From: Pantoea sp. Nvir
GTDB lineage: Bacteria > Pseudomonadota > Gammaproteobacteria > Enterobacterales > Enterobacteriaceae
NCBI RefSeq assembly: GCF_009829915.1
Contig: NZ_SZZW01000004.1
Coordinates: forward strand, 62,001-126,000
Length of the DNA stretch: 64,000 bases
Direction of reading: 5' to 3'
A model generated the notes under the pieces. The model did not search any database. It had not been told where the DNA came from and worked only from the letters and a program-made list of their open reading frames with translations. How positions within the stretch are numbered: position 1 is the stretch's first letter; every line of letters begins with the position of its first letter. Made by a program: the position numbers and the translations under genes. Of this stretch, positions 34,832 through 45,032 are shown in pieces.

Positions 34832-36828
34832 CCCTGAATTGCAGGACACAACGTTTTTTCAGTTACACTCGGAATAAGTAATTTATTTTATTAATTAACT
34901 ATTTTTTTATTAAAAATAAACAGAAAATCTTACTTTCTAAGTTTCTTTACTTCATTAATTAACTAAATATATTATTTTCTAATAAAAGGTTCCAATATAA
35001 TGGCAGCAGAGAATCTAAATATTCTGATTATTTCTCATAATAATAAAGAGCGATTCATCTACAAAGATAGTTTTTAATTTTCTTGCTAAGAAAATTAATT
35101 CTTTTTGATTATTAACTAAAATCGAATCATTTTGCATATTGCAAAATGATGAAATGACACTTATGCCTGGTAGCTCTAGGTAACTAATATAATTTAGTGC
35201 AAAAATTTTCTCTTTTAGTGTAGTCTGGACGATTGATTTTTATAATTAGGATGGAAAATTACCCTCTAATAGAACTAGCATTGGTAATGCTTTCATTTGG
35301 GATAATGTTTAACTGGTTACCAATTTTTCTTACTATGCTTGCTCTTTATATTTAAACAGGACGAGCGTTTTATTTAAAAAAATAAACAGAATGCTAGAGT
35401 TATGCCCATAACCTTACATTTTTTTGTCGCTTTCAAGGAAATATTATTCTTTTTCATATCTCGCTTCGCTAAGCGCTTTCATATTTTAGCTGGTATATTT
35501 GTTTAAATCTTAAAGTTTTTCCTAGGTAAAAATGCTAATATTTTATGAATTTTCACATTAGGTGGATCCTCGTAACCGCAATTTTTCTTTAAGTAAACTA
35601 ACATAAGGTGAGACTAGGCAGCTCTTCTACTCTTCAAATGTGTATGGTAAATCTAGTCAAGGAGCAGTATAGTAATTTTGTAACTAGCAGAATCTTAATA
35701 CCTTTATTTATGAGCATTCTCGATCATAAATAATTCAGTCATGATAGCATAGTGATTTTCAGAATTCCGATCGCTTGAATACTGTTAAGCTAAGTATCTT
35801 TTTTTAAAAGAGAATCATTGCATTAAAATTACTTCTTCTATAAGAAGAACAATAAAGTTGTAAGCTGACTGATTCATATAAATAAAATATATTTTTGTAG
35901 ATCATTTCTTAAATAGAACATATTATTGGTTTTTATTAGACACTTCTTCTTATTGTGCTTTAGTACCAAACGCATGTGCTACTCTAATCGAGATATCTTT
36001 TCATAGAATCGCCGTTATTTCTAATCCTACCCTCTTCTGGTACTAGGAAAATCTCTTACATGTAGTAGGCAGTTGAGGCGATTGTGGTAAGAGTGCATTT
36101 GATGCTAAAGTCACTCTATGGAAATCTTTCTTGTCCCAAGAAAGAATAGGTATAAAAAAGCTAATTTACTAGCAACACCTTACCTTATAAGGTAAAATTA
36201 TTAAAACAGTGTGCCTACACTAGTGTAAAACTCAAGAAATCCTAAATATTATGACAATATGTATATATCGAGCGACGTGTGGAAATTAATATAATCAAGA
36301 GTATTCACTGCTTATAATAATTTCAGAACTTCCCTTGAGAACTTTTTCTATCCGTAATCAATTCAGGATATGGTAATATTTTTCATAAATATAGTATATA
36401 ACAGTTAATCTTATAATCTTGTGCCGTGATTTTTTCATAACAAAAAGGTTTTCCTCATTTCTTAATGGTATCTTTGACAAAAGATATCTATATTAAAATT
36501 TACTTACAGTATGTATATAGCTTATGAAAATATTATATATATTAAAATTAATACAAGTTAAAAGATTAGGTATACAATTTGCTATCGTTAATATAAACTT
36601 TTTACTAAAGTGATTTTTATGAAAGCTTTCATATCTGGGCGAGTGTAATCCCCAATGTTATTTTTATCTATAAAAAAAGAGAAGCTAAGTGAAAGAGAAT
36701 CAGTACCTCCGGTACTTAATGTCGCTGAATCTAGTCATTATATTCACACGGTTCGTTACTAGCTAACGACGTTAGTAAATTACCCATATTCATCAAATGA
36801 TGATGAATATCCTTAAGATTAAATAAAT
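34832..36828. other. 2-kb region without genes between lpd and hpt
   Basis: E. coli has acnB, yacL, speD, speE, cueO and gcd here, more than 10 kb. I could not align any part confidently. The DNA is very AT-rich and dense in stops. Two dyads stand out: TCTTTCTTG/CAAGAAAGA at 36125-36145 (3-base loop) and the 16-bp perfect palindrome TTACCTTATAAGGTAA at 36180-36195. Confidence 0.55.
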
Positions 36829-36837
36829 TTGCAAATT

Positions 36838-37374
36838 TTGAAATATAATGTTGAAGTGATGATTTCTGAAGAGGTGATTGCGGCCCGTATTGCCAGATTA
36901 GGCAAAGAGATCTCTGCTCGCTATTGCAACAGCGGTAGCGAGATTGTTCTGGTCGGGCTGTTACGCGGCTCTTTTATCTTTATGGCTGATCTCTGCAGAT
37001 CAGTCGCGGTTCCGCATAAAATTGATTTTATGATTACTTCTAGCTATGGTAGTAGCATGTCTAGCTCCCGTGATGTGAAAATTAGAAAGGATCTTGACGA
37101 AGACATCTGTGGCAAAGATGTGTTGATTGTCGAAGATATAATCGACTCAGGCAATACGCTCAGTAAAGTTCAAGAGATCCTGTGCCTGCGTTCACCTCAA
37201 TCTCTTGCCATCTGTACACTACTCGACAAGCCTTCACGTCGTGAAGTAGACGTAAAAGTGGACTATGTGGGGTTTTCAATTCCTGACGAGTTCGTGGTCG
37301 GTTTTGGCATTGATTACACCCAGTGCTATCGTCATCTACCTTATATCGGTAAGGTCGTGCTACTTGATTCCTAA
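36838..37374 (+). CDS. hpt: Hypoxanthine phosphoribosyltransferase
   Basis: Salvages hypoxanthine to IMP using PRPP. It has the PRPP motif [18 protein letters not shown], an N-terminal [18 protein letters not shown] and the terminal [16 protein letters not shown] block. I chose the TTG at 36838, which aligns its LKYNVEVMI with the E. coli start MKHTVEVMI and gives 178 residues, the E. coli length; another TTG lies at 36829. No ATG is available until the VMI methionine, and no strong ribosome site is seen. It stands alone between decayed regions. Confidence 0.93.
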   Translation: MKYNVEVMISEEVIAARIARLGKEISARYCNSGSEIVLVGLLRGSFIFMADLCRSVAVPHKIDFMITSSYGSSMSSSRDVKIRKDLDEDICGKDVLIVEDIIDSGNTLSKVQEILCLRSPQSLAICTLLDKPSRREVDVKVDYVGFSIPDEFVVGFGIDYTQCYRHLPYIGKVVLLDS

Positions 37375-37954
37375 AAATTCACCAAATCCAATCTTCTTAG
37401 GCCCACTATCTAGTCATATTTTCTAAAAATTAAAAAGTACGAATGCAAGAGGAATATTTCTACATATAGGATACTTCATTTTAAATAGAAATATCGCAGC
37501 AACGACTAAATTACTTTAGCCAAAGAGTAGGTAGCTGTATCAGCAGAATACTCTGATATGAACACAGAATATGGATTGAGACTTATTCTCAACTATTTTG
37601 CATAGCTGATTAGAACCAATTTTAATTAGTTATGTAGGTGCTTGCAAGGAATCGATCTAAAAGTCCAAATCCAGTAATTTTGTACACTGTTAAAATAAGT
37701 AGTAGGGTAAGTGACCTACATCCTTTAATGCGCTAAATGTCAAAATTTGTAAAAACCATACTCTCTCTATGCACTGTCTGGAAAATTGGGAGACAGATAG
37801 AGGAGAGGAGGAGTCGAGAAAATGCTAATTAATTGTGCACAGAAAACTTCATAGTTTGAGTTAGCATATGTTATTTGCATGTAGTGCAGCTGTGTTTTTT
37901 AAATACTTTAAGAATTATATCTAGAATCTGTTTTTATTTTTCCCGAAAACAACC
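37375..37954. other. 580-base region without genes between hpt and panC
   Basis: E. coli has can, several yad genes and panD here. No alignment to can or panD was found on either strand. A purine-rich stretch at 37789-37822 precedes an 11-codon frame at 37822 that I regard as chance. Absence of panD means the beta-alanine used by PanC must come from elsewhere. Confidence 0.5.
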
Positions 37955-38809
37955 TTACTGATTAAGGTTAACCTGTTTATTATCAATAAGACGTGTATTA
38001 CCCAGCCATGCGGACATTAAAATCACTGCGTTCTGGCTCTCTATCGTCAGAGAATTCAGAGTATTTGCATCACAGATAGCGAGTCGGTCTGGACTCAATC
38101 CTTTTATACTAAGTTCAAGTTCAGCAGTATCGATAATCTCTTTAATATGGCGCTCGCCATTGGTAAGGCGGCTCGCCATACTATTCATGACCTGAGATAG
38201 AACTGGAGCTAGCATGCGCTCTTTTTTGCTGAGGTAGCCATTACGAGAGCTAAGAGCCAAACCATCTTTGTCACGCACCGTCGGAACGCCGACAATCTCG
38301 ATATTAAAGTTCATATCCAACACCATTTTGCGCACAATCGCCAATTGCTGAAAATCCTTCTCGCCAAAACAAGAGATATCGGGTTGTACCAAATTAAACA
38401 GCTTACTTAAGATGGTGGTCACACCGCGAAAATGACCTGGACGGCTTGCACCTTCCAGTAGCGACGATAGGCCAGGTACTTCGACGAAGGTCTGGTTCTC
38501 CATTCCCTGTGGATACAACTCCGTAGACGATGGTGCGAACACTACGTCAACACTACAGTGATAAAGCTTTTCGCAATCTTCCTTCAGAGTACGTGGATAA
38601 CGCGCTAGATCGTCTGCGCGCTCAAATTGCATTGGATTAACGAAAATGGAAAATACTACAATATCGGCGCGCTTACGCGCTTCTTCTACCAAGCGTAAGT
38701 GACCGGCATGTAAGTTTCCCATAGTAGGTATTAGAGCGATGCTTTTCCCTTCCTGATGCCAATAATGCCTTTCACAGTACAGCATCTGTAATGTTTCAAT
38801 GATTAACAT
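37955..38809 (-). CDS. panC: Pantothenate synthetase
   Basis: Condenses pantoate with beta-alanine using ATP to form pantothenate. It shows the ATP-binding [17 protein letters not shown] (HIGH-like), [60 protein letters not shown] and SSRNGYLS. Length 284 against 283. It lies 17 bases after panB on the minus strand. panD was not found nearby. Confidence 0.97.
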   Translation of the reverse strand: MLIIETLQMLYCERHYWHQEGKSIALIPTMGNLHAGHLRLVEEARKRADIVVFSIFVNPMQFERADDLARYPRTLKEDCEKLYHCSVDVVFAPSSTELYPQGMENQTFVEVPGLSSLLEGASRPGHFRGVTTILSKLFNLVQPDISCFGEKDFQQLAIVRKMVLDMNFNIEIVGVPTVRDKDGLALSSRNGYLSKKERMLAPVLSQVMNSMASRLTNGERHIKEIIDTAELELSIKGLSPDRLAICDANTLNSLTIESQNAVILMSAWLGNTRLIDNKQVNLNQ

Positions 38810-38826
38810 AGTAAAAAAGCTCTAAA

Positions 38827-39621
38827 TTATTGGAAACTATGCTCATTTGCAGGATAGGTTCCCGTTTCTACTTCAGCGATATAGTGACGAATAGCAGAGT
38901 TTATATTGCCTGTCTGCTCAAGAAAGTTTTTTGCAAATTTTGGAATATGTCCGCTAGTAATCCCAAAGGCGTCGTACATTACCAGAATCTGACCGTCGGT
39001 TACATTGCCTGCACCGATACCGATTACTGGAATTTTCAGTGCCTGAGTGATACGCAGTGCCAGTGACACTGGTACGCACTCTAGTACGATCAGCTGTGCT
39101 CCTGAAGCTTCCAGTACCAATGCATCGGCCAGTAGTCTCTCAGTTGCTGCCTCATCGCGTCCCTGTACTTTATAGCCTCCGAAAATATTCACTGACTGTG
39201 GCGTTAAGCCAAGGTGACCACATACTGGTACCGCGCGTTCTGTCAGCATACGTATGGTTTCCGCTAACCATTCACCTCCCTCCAATTTTACCATGTTGGC
39301 GCCGGCACGCATCAGCTGCGCAGCACTTTCAAATGTCTGCTCCGGGGTAGCGTAACTCATAAAGGGCAGATCGGCCATCAATAGTGCCTGCGGTGCACCG
39401 CGGCGTACAGCGGCGGTATGGTAGGCGATATCAGTAACTGTAACCTGCAACGTTGATTTATGACCCTGAATAGTCATGCCTAATGAATCGCCAATTAACA
39501 TGACACGGATGCCTTCATTGGCAAAGAGACGTGCAAAACTGAAATCATAAGCAGTCAGGGTAGCAAATTTATATCCGCTGGCTTTCCACTGATGTAAATG
39601 AGAAATAGTGGTAGATTTCAT
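38827..39621 (-). CDS. panB: Ketopantoate hydroxymethyltransferase
   Basis: Transfers a hydroxymethyl group from methylene-tetrahydrofolate to ketoisovalerate, the first step of pantothenate synthesis. The substrate comes from the valine pathway, to which ilvH at the window start belongs. Conserved blocks are [48 protein letters not shown] and [19 protein letters not shown]. Length 264 equals E. coli. It is co-oriented with panC, folK and pcnB. Confidence 0.97.
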   Translation of the reverse strand: MKSTTISHLHQWKASGYKFATLTAYDFSFARLFANEGIRVMLIGDSLGMTIQGHKSTLQVTVTDIAYHTAAVRRGAPQALLMADLPFMSYATPEQTFESAAQLMRAGANMVKLEGGEWLAETIRMLTERAVPVCGHLGLTPQSVNIFGGYKVQGRDEAATERLLADALVLEASGAQLIVLECVPVSLALRITQALKIPVIGIGAGNVTDGQILVMYDAFGITSGHIPKFAKNFLEQTGNINSAIRHYIAEVETGTYPANEHSFQ

Positions 39622-39679
39622 TGCGTTTTTAACTCGGGTATTTTAGATATTTAAGTAGGCGCAGTGTACTGGATAGTGG

Positions 39680-40204
39680 TTAAGAGACAAATGTTTCATA
39701 TATGAAACTATGTGGCATTAATATTTCCCAGCGCTGGATATTATTCACTTCCAGGTTAGTAAGAAAGCTGCGCAACGAACGATTGTCAGGTAGAGTTACA
39801 TCAGGTGTGATTTCTAGTAATGGTACCAATACAAAGGGACGATTGCAAATATCATAGTGTGGTACAATCAGGCGCGGTGTACTGATGCAAAGCTGGCCGA
39901 AAAGCAGTATATCAATATCCAGAGTACGCGGCGCCCAACGCTCTGCCTTGCGTATACGGCCATGATTTAATTCGATACATTGAATATGATTGAGCAATGT
40001 TTCAGGTGTAAGTTGCGTATCTAGCGCAACTACTGCGTTTAGGTAATCCGGCTGATCTATTGGTCCATAAGGCCGTGTGCGATAAAACGAAGAAGTAGCG
40101 ACACGTATTGTATTAGGTAACTCATCTAATGCCATCAGTGCTGTATTGACCTGATACAGCGGATCGGCTAGGTTGCTACCGAGTGCAAGATAGACACGGG
40201 TCAT
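39680..40204 (-). CDS. folK: 7,8-dihydro-6-hydroxymethylpterin pyrophosphokinase
   Basis: Activates 6-hydroxymethyl-dihydropterin for folate synthesis. It has [16 protein letters not shown] near the start, [21 protein letters not shown], and [19 protein letters not shown] with the Mg-binding DIDI. Length 174 against 159, the surplus being a non-conserved C-terminal tail ([14 protein letters not shown]). It overlaps the pcnB stop by 4 bases, so translation is probably coupled to pcnB. Confidence 0.95.
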   Translation of the reverse strand: MTRVYLALGSNLADPLYQVNTALMALDELPNTIRVATSSFYRTRPYGPIDQPDYLNAVVALDTQLTPETLLNHIQCIELNHGRIRKAERWAPRTLDIDILLFGQLCISTPRLIVPHYDICNRPFVLVPLLEITPDVTLPDNRSLRSFLTNLEVNNIQRWEILMPHSFIYETFVS

Positions 40205-41616
40205 GAGGCGCTCTGACTATCTTGGCGCGGCGAGGCTGAACTACGGCGCGTTCTTCGCGTTTTGCGGTGTGACACCGGCACTAAATCTTCGTTTAAAGCA
40301 TTAATCATAATTTTTTGATGCGTCAGTGCAGAGACCTGGAATTCACACCACCAGTGGCTGAGACGAATTAGTTCTGGGTTATTTTCTACTTCGGCACGTA
40401 GTGCTAAAAGATCGTAAGCAGCACGAAATTTTGGATGTTCCATTAGTTTCCATGCTCGTTTACCGTGGCGGCGCGACAGCCGCAACTGTAACTGCCAGAT
40501 ATCGCGAATCAAAGTAGTAATACGTTTTGGAATCGCGAGTGCGCGACAGGCTTCATCCAGCGTATCGTTCATAGTCATCGCAAAAGCATCGTGATAAGTT
40601 AGGCCACTCTCCTGAGCTGCCTCGAGCTGTGGATACCAAAACATCGCCGCAAACAGAAAAGCCGGATTAATGCGCATATCATTATAGATACGGTTATCAG
40701 TATTCTTCAATACCTGAGCCACCATGCGTTCCATAGGGCTATCGCTATTTTTGGTAAAGTTGCGCGTAATAGTGGGGAATAGCGGCTGGAACAGCTGAAG
40801 CTCTCGCAACTTAAGGTAGGTATTGTAACCGTAACCTGCTTGCAGCAGCTTTAGAGCTTCTTCAAAGAGGCGTGCCGGCGGAATATCGCGTAACAATATA
40901 GCAAGGTGTGGAATCGGCTTGGCTGTCTCTGCTGCTATTGACATCTGCAATTTTGAGGCAAAGCGTACCACACGCAGCATACGCACCGGGTCTTCACGGT
41001 AGCGCGTTTCTGGGTCTCCAATTAAGCGAATAATGCCTTGTTGTAAATCCTTAAGACCTCCTACATAGTCACGCACCGTAAAATCAGCCACATTGAAATA
41101 CAGGCTGTTGATAGTGAGGTCTCGGCGTTGTGCATCATCTTCTATCGTGCCGAAGATGTTATCGCGCAGCAGCATGCCATTTTGAGCGCGTTGTGACAGA
41201 TTGTGATCTTCCACGTTATCTTCGTCGACTTGATGATGTCCGCGGAAAGTAGCTACTTCGATTACTTCTGGACCAAATATTACATGTGCCAAGCGAAAGC
41301 GACGCCCGACAAGACGACAATTGCGGAATAATTTGCGCATCTGCTCCGGTGTTGCATTAGTGGTGACATCGAAGTCCTTAGGCTTTTTACCTAGTAATAA
41401 GTCACGCACACCACCTCCCACTAAATAAGCTTCATAGCCTGCTCTATTCAGGTGATGGAGTACTTTAAGAGCATTTTTATTAATGTCTTTGCGTGAGATA
41501 TTATGGCTCTCACGAGGAATAATAGTCATTTTGTGACGCCTAGCTTCAAGCTCAATGGAAGCCTCTTCATCACGCGTGAGGATTTTCCGGCAAAAATTAG
41601 TAACTCGGGTAAAAAT
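40201..41616 (-). CDS. pcnB: Poly(A) polymerase I, probable AUU start codon
   Basis: Adds poly(A) tails to RNA 3' ends and promotes decay. The nucleotidyltransferase motif is [20 protein letters not shown], followed by [29 protein letters not shown], and a basic tail ([11 protein letters not shown]). The first ATG (41529) would remove a conserved segment. Upstream codons read [17 protein letters not shown], matching FTRVANFCRKVLSREE of E. coli, and begin at ATT 41616, 4 bases after GAGGTG. Between that ATT and the upstream in-frame TAA (41658) there is no ATG, GTG or TTG. E. coli pcnB is known to start at AUU. Length 471 against 465. Confidence 0.9.
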   Translation of the reverse strand: MFTRVTNFCRKILTRDEEASIELEARRHKMTIIPRESHNISRKDINKNALKVLHHLNRAGYEAYLVGGGVRDLLLGKKPKDFDVTTNATPEQMRKLFRNCRLVGRRFRLAHVIFGPEVIEVATFRGHHQVDEDNVEDHNLSQRAQNGMLLRDNIFGTIEDDAQRRDLTINSLYFNVADFTVRDYVGGLKDLQQGIIRLIGDPETRYREDPVRMLRVVRFASKLQMSIAAETAKPIPHLAILLRDIPPARLFEEALKLLQAGYGYNTYLKLRELQLFQPLFPTITRNFTKNSDSPMERMVAQVLKNTDNRIYNDMRINPAFLFAAMFWYPQLEAAQESGLTYHDAFAMTMNDTLDEACRALAIPKRITTLIRDIWQLQLRLSRRHGKRAWKLMEHPKFRAAYDLLALRAEVENNPELIRLSHWWCEFQVSALTHQKIMINALNEDLVPVSHRKTRRTRRSSASPRQDSQSAS

Positions 41617-41819
41617 AGGACACCTCGACAGCGACGTAAAGTAGGGTAAATCAAATTAGCGGCTAATCATAGCCTGTTGAGAACAATTTAGGAATGGTGT
41701 TATCTGATCTGCCGTGTTTAGAGGATTTTAACGCAGAATTAAAGTAATATTTCACTGTGATACTGTGTGTTGTACAGTAGGTTCTCCCGTATTTCATTGT
41801 CCAGCACCTCACTTGCTAA

Positions 41820-42330
41820 AATTTCGCAAGGACTGGCTAATGAAGTACAAAAGTTTCTGCAAAAGAAGGTACGTGTATCTTACGGGCAATAAATGCATAT
41901 CATTCTAATTCGATTCGCCAGCGGCACAATACGAAGTAATAATCAGGCACCGACTAAGTAGAACTAGCTAGTAGCACGTAACCCTACCGTACTGTAGCAC
42001 ACCGTTGTTATTATCCTGATAATTAGTAGTTTACTACTACTAAGTTCTACAGATAAATAGTCTTATTGGCGACATATATATTATGTATTTCCTTACGCTA
42101 CGTATGTCTCTACCAGTTAATATACGACATGCCTCGTACGTAGCCGGGATTGTGAAAATATAAGGCTGGTTCTTTGTGTACTCGTGTAAATGTAGCTCTA
42201 CATTCTCCGGATTCAGAGGAAGAGCACGGTAATATCCTTAGTAGAAGCTAAGGAAATCTGCCAGATGCTGCGGTGTGTACAGGAGTAGTTTATCTGGGTG
42301 CTCTTCCCCAAGAGCCATGCGTGTCACAAC
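41820..42330 (-). pseudogene. gluQ: Relic of gluQ (glutamyl-Q tRNA(Asp) synthetase)
   Basis: By synteny gluQ lies between dksA and pcnB. Minus-strand DNA at 41905-41950 aligns closely with the codons for VPDYIHLPLALNPQG (GTGCCTGATTA and GCCGCTGGC are exact). DNA at 42250-42310 aligns with the codons for HHGPDNAAVRIRQQHPVTQF. The order is right, but stops and indels are numerous and the first 100 or so codons are deleted. The queuosine-tRNA modification is therefore missing. Confidence 0.7.
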
Positions 42331-42478
42331 GCTTACAACTTCTACTCGTAAAGATCGTTTTGTTCGCAGATTCTAAGAAAGTGACAAAAATTTGCCACCA
42401 GTAATCTAATAAAATTCAACGGCAAAAAAAGAGTTAACACCCTGGTTGCAGGGTAAGTGTAGACCTATACTGTTATAA

Positions 42479-42522
42479 GTCACCACACAGCGGAATAATA
42501 GTATTATCCGCTGTGTGATGAC
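42479..42522. terminator. Long imperfect hairpin downstream of dksA
   Basis: CACACAGCGG (42484-42493) pairs with CCGCTGTGTG (42108+400, i.e. 42508-42517); inside, ATAATA pairs with TATTAT with one bulged A, and outside four more pairs form after one mismatch. It starts 18 bases after the dksA stop in the direction of dksA transcription, so it is a plausible end of that transcript. No T-run follows on the minus strand, so Rho-independent termination is not certain. Confidence 0.6.
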
Positions 42523-42539
42523 TGCAAGGAAGAATCACA

Positions 42540-42995
42540 TCAGCCAGACATTTGTTTCTCGCGAATTTCAGCTAATGTCTTGCAGTCAATACAGAGATCA
42601 GCGGTCGGACGCGCTTCCAGACGACGGATACCAATCTCCACACCGCAGGACTCACAATACCCAAAGTCGTCCTCTTCAACTTTTTTCAACGTCTTTTCAA
42701 TTTTCTTAATGAGCTTACGTTCGCGATCACGATTACGTAGTTCGAGGCTGAACTCTTCCTCTTGTGTGGCGCGATCAACTGGATCCGGGAAGTTTGCTGC
42801 TTCATCTTGCATGTACGAGACAGTACGATCGACTTCATCACACAGCTGGTTGTGCCAAGCGTCTAAAATCTTACGAAAATGTTGTAGCTGGTCTGCGTTC
42901 ATATATTCTTCACTTGGTTTTTCCTGATATGGCTCTACTCCAGCGATGGCGAGAATACTCAAGGACGATGTTTTACGGTTTTGCCCTTCTTGCAT
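42540..42995 (-). CDS. dksA: RNA polymerase-binding transcription factor DksA
   Basis: Binds the RNA polymerase secondary channel and, with ppGpp, adjusts rRNA and amino-acid gene transcription. The coiled-coil tip DPVDRAT has the two key aspartates. The zinc finger is CESC...CIDC. I chose ATG 42995 ([20 protein letters not shown]), preceded by CAGGAG; this gives 151 residues, the E. coli length. A further upstream ATG adds a non-conserved heptapeptide. It is one of few regulators kept in a window where cra, mraZ, pdhR and glnD are lost. Confidence 0.96.
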   Translation of the reverse strand: MQEGQNRKTSSLSILAIAGVEPYQEKPSEEYMNADQLQHFRKILDAWHNQLCDEVDRTVSYMQDEAANFPDPVDRATQEEEFSLELRNRDRERKLIKKIEKTLKKVEEDDFGYCESCGVEIGIRRLEARPTADLCIDCKTLAEIREKQMSG

Positions 42996-45032
42996 GTTGT
43001 TTCTCCTGGATAACACGCAGCATAATTTTATGTTTCAGCAACGGCGTTTATAATTTTAGGCGTTTGGGGGCAGCCATAATGCTATATTTTTTACTTGGGA
43101 AGATTTGCTGCATCGCCCATGATTTATTACATCGATCCCCCTTCGAGGGGAAATAGGCCGCTATAAATAGCAGAAGCAGTCAAGGTTAGCAATTATTCGT
43201 GATCACACCTTGGCAAATCTATAAAAAACAGCTTCTTTAACACTTCAATTAACGCACTTTTATCACATTTTTTTGTGAAAGATATTGAAAGGTTGTAGCA
43301 ATTGGATTTCTTTTTATAGACACCCCCCCTCGGGAAGAAGTCTACGTGATACGTTAAAATCTTATGTTATTCTGCTAGACCTGGAAAAGATAGTATATGC
43401 AAAGTGCGTTGATGTAACTAACCTAATAGAGAAATCCTCATTTTACCGAGTACAAAATTGTAAATAAAAATAGCTTAATTGCACTACAGACGTCACGAGA
43501 GCTTAATTTGCATAGATACATCTAGTTTCAGATTGTTACATTATCCGCAAATAGTTTTTCCCTTGATAAACAAGGAGAACGGACTTGGATTTAATCTTTA
43601 ATATGGTAGGGACGGGACTCTGGATGCTTAAATTAGAAAGCTAATTCAACTCTATTAGTATGATATTTACACGTCAGCTCAACAAGCTAAGTAGCTAGAT
43701 GGCTCATAATGCTCCTCTCTTTATAAAACAGATAAGACAGCAGAATATTCACGAAGCACTAGTAGCTATCTGGGTTTAGATTAGTTCCCTTTGATGTAAG
43801 TAGTTGCTTATACTCTTAAAGTTGAACTGTAAGACAGTATTGCTTTTTATGCGATCCTGTCATAATTCTAGTATTGGCGCAATGTATGGTCAGTTTTCCT
43901 TGCAGGTATGTATGGGATTATTGAAGATCAAAAAATAAGTTAGATGGGTTTCAAAGCGCTAAAAACACATAGTGCCTCTTAACTGTAATGAGATTAGGCG
44001 CCAAATTTCTGATCATGGATATAATTCTCTATGAAAATAGGAAAATAATCGATACACGAATGGTTTAACTATTTTAGGAATTTTCTAAATGCCTTAGTTG
44101 TTTAGCTCGATCTTAAAGAAAGCTGTTAAGTGTATCATTGGTTAATGTTCTGCATGGCTTGATTTTGCACCTTGACGAACAAAGTAAGTGGTAGGAGCTA
44201 ACTATGGTCCCCATGAATAGAGTAATTGAGGAACCCGCAAAGGTTACGGTCCCAAGGCGGCAATCTCAGGTAATTAACTACGGATATTTGTAAGCTGTAA
44301 ATATGGCGACCCACTTATGCAGTACGGCATTGAACAGTGAATTTACGGTCTTGATGAGTATCCCAAAACACGATTAGCATACCGTGTGCATGGAAAACTA
44401 CGTTATCCTAATAACACGGCTGTAATCATGGTGGCCAAACACAAATATTTAATATTTGATAAATTTTTCCAATGTATCCTACAGGCTTATCTAGTACTTC
44501 TGCTTAACGTACTGATTGATCATTTTGCAGACGTAGCTTCTCAATGATGCTACTACACCACTTTGTTCCAGTGCACCCAAACTACGATTTAAGAAGGATG
44601 GGGCATGTACGATATGGTTGCTGACTTCGCACACTTAACTATTTGATCTCTGATATTTTCCTATATCATATTAGATAAAAAGTAGAAGATTAGTACCCAC
44701 TAGGGACATTAAGGTTGCTCTGGATCTAGCTACTATCTGCAACGAAAAATCTGCTTGTAAAGAGTACAGTTTTTTACTCAGCTGAGTACACTGGCAGTGC
44801 GTATTACAGAAGATGTTCGGAAATATAAAGCACATTCCTTTATTAAAGTAGGGTGTGCACTGTTGGGTGTTGGTGCTGTGTTGTCTCTCTTATAAAGGCT
44901 ATTTCAATATTATAAGTTTGTTTATCATTTCTTAGCACGACGGCTCTAGGTGCAGGAGAAGCTACATGGACGCTACACTTAATATTTAGAGTATCGGATA
45001 GTTAAGTGAAGTAATGTCTGGAGAATAAAAGT
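42996..45032. other. 2-kb decayed region between dksA and mrcB
   Basis: E. coli has sfsA, ligT and hrpB here. Around 44495-44650 (plus) the sequence weakly resembles the hrpB codons for AFADRIARRRGQDGRYQLANGMGAML, notably the GGATGGGGCATG end; confidence about 0.35. A small C/G hairpin CCCCT-TCG-AGGGG lies at 43139-43151. A 60-codon frame at 43285 matches nothing known to me. No intact gene is supported. Confidence 0.5.

Noticed and set aside
37822-37854. Eleven-codon leader peptide after a purine-rich stretch
   Set aside because: No attenuator structure or downstream gene in that orientation; likely chance.
43285-43467. 60-codon frame between dksA and mrcB
   Set aside because: No ribosome site, no recognisable domain, and located in decayed DNA.
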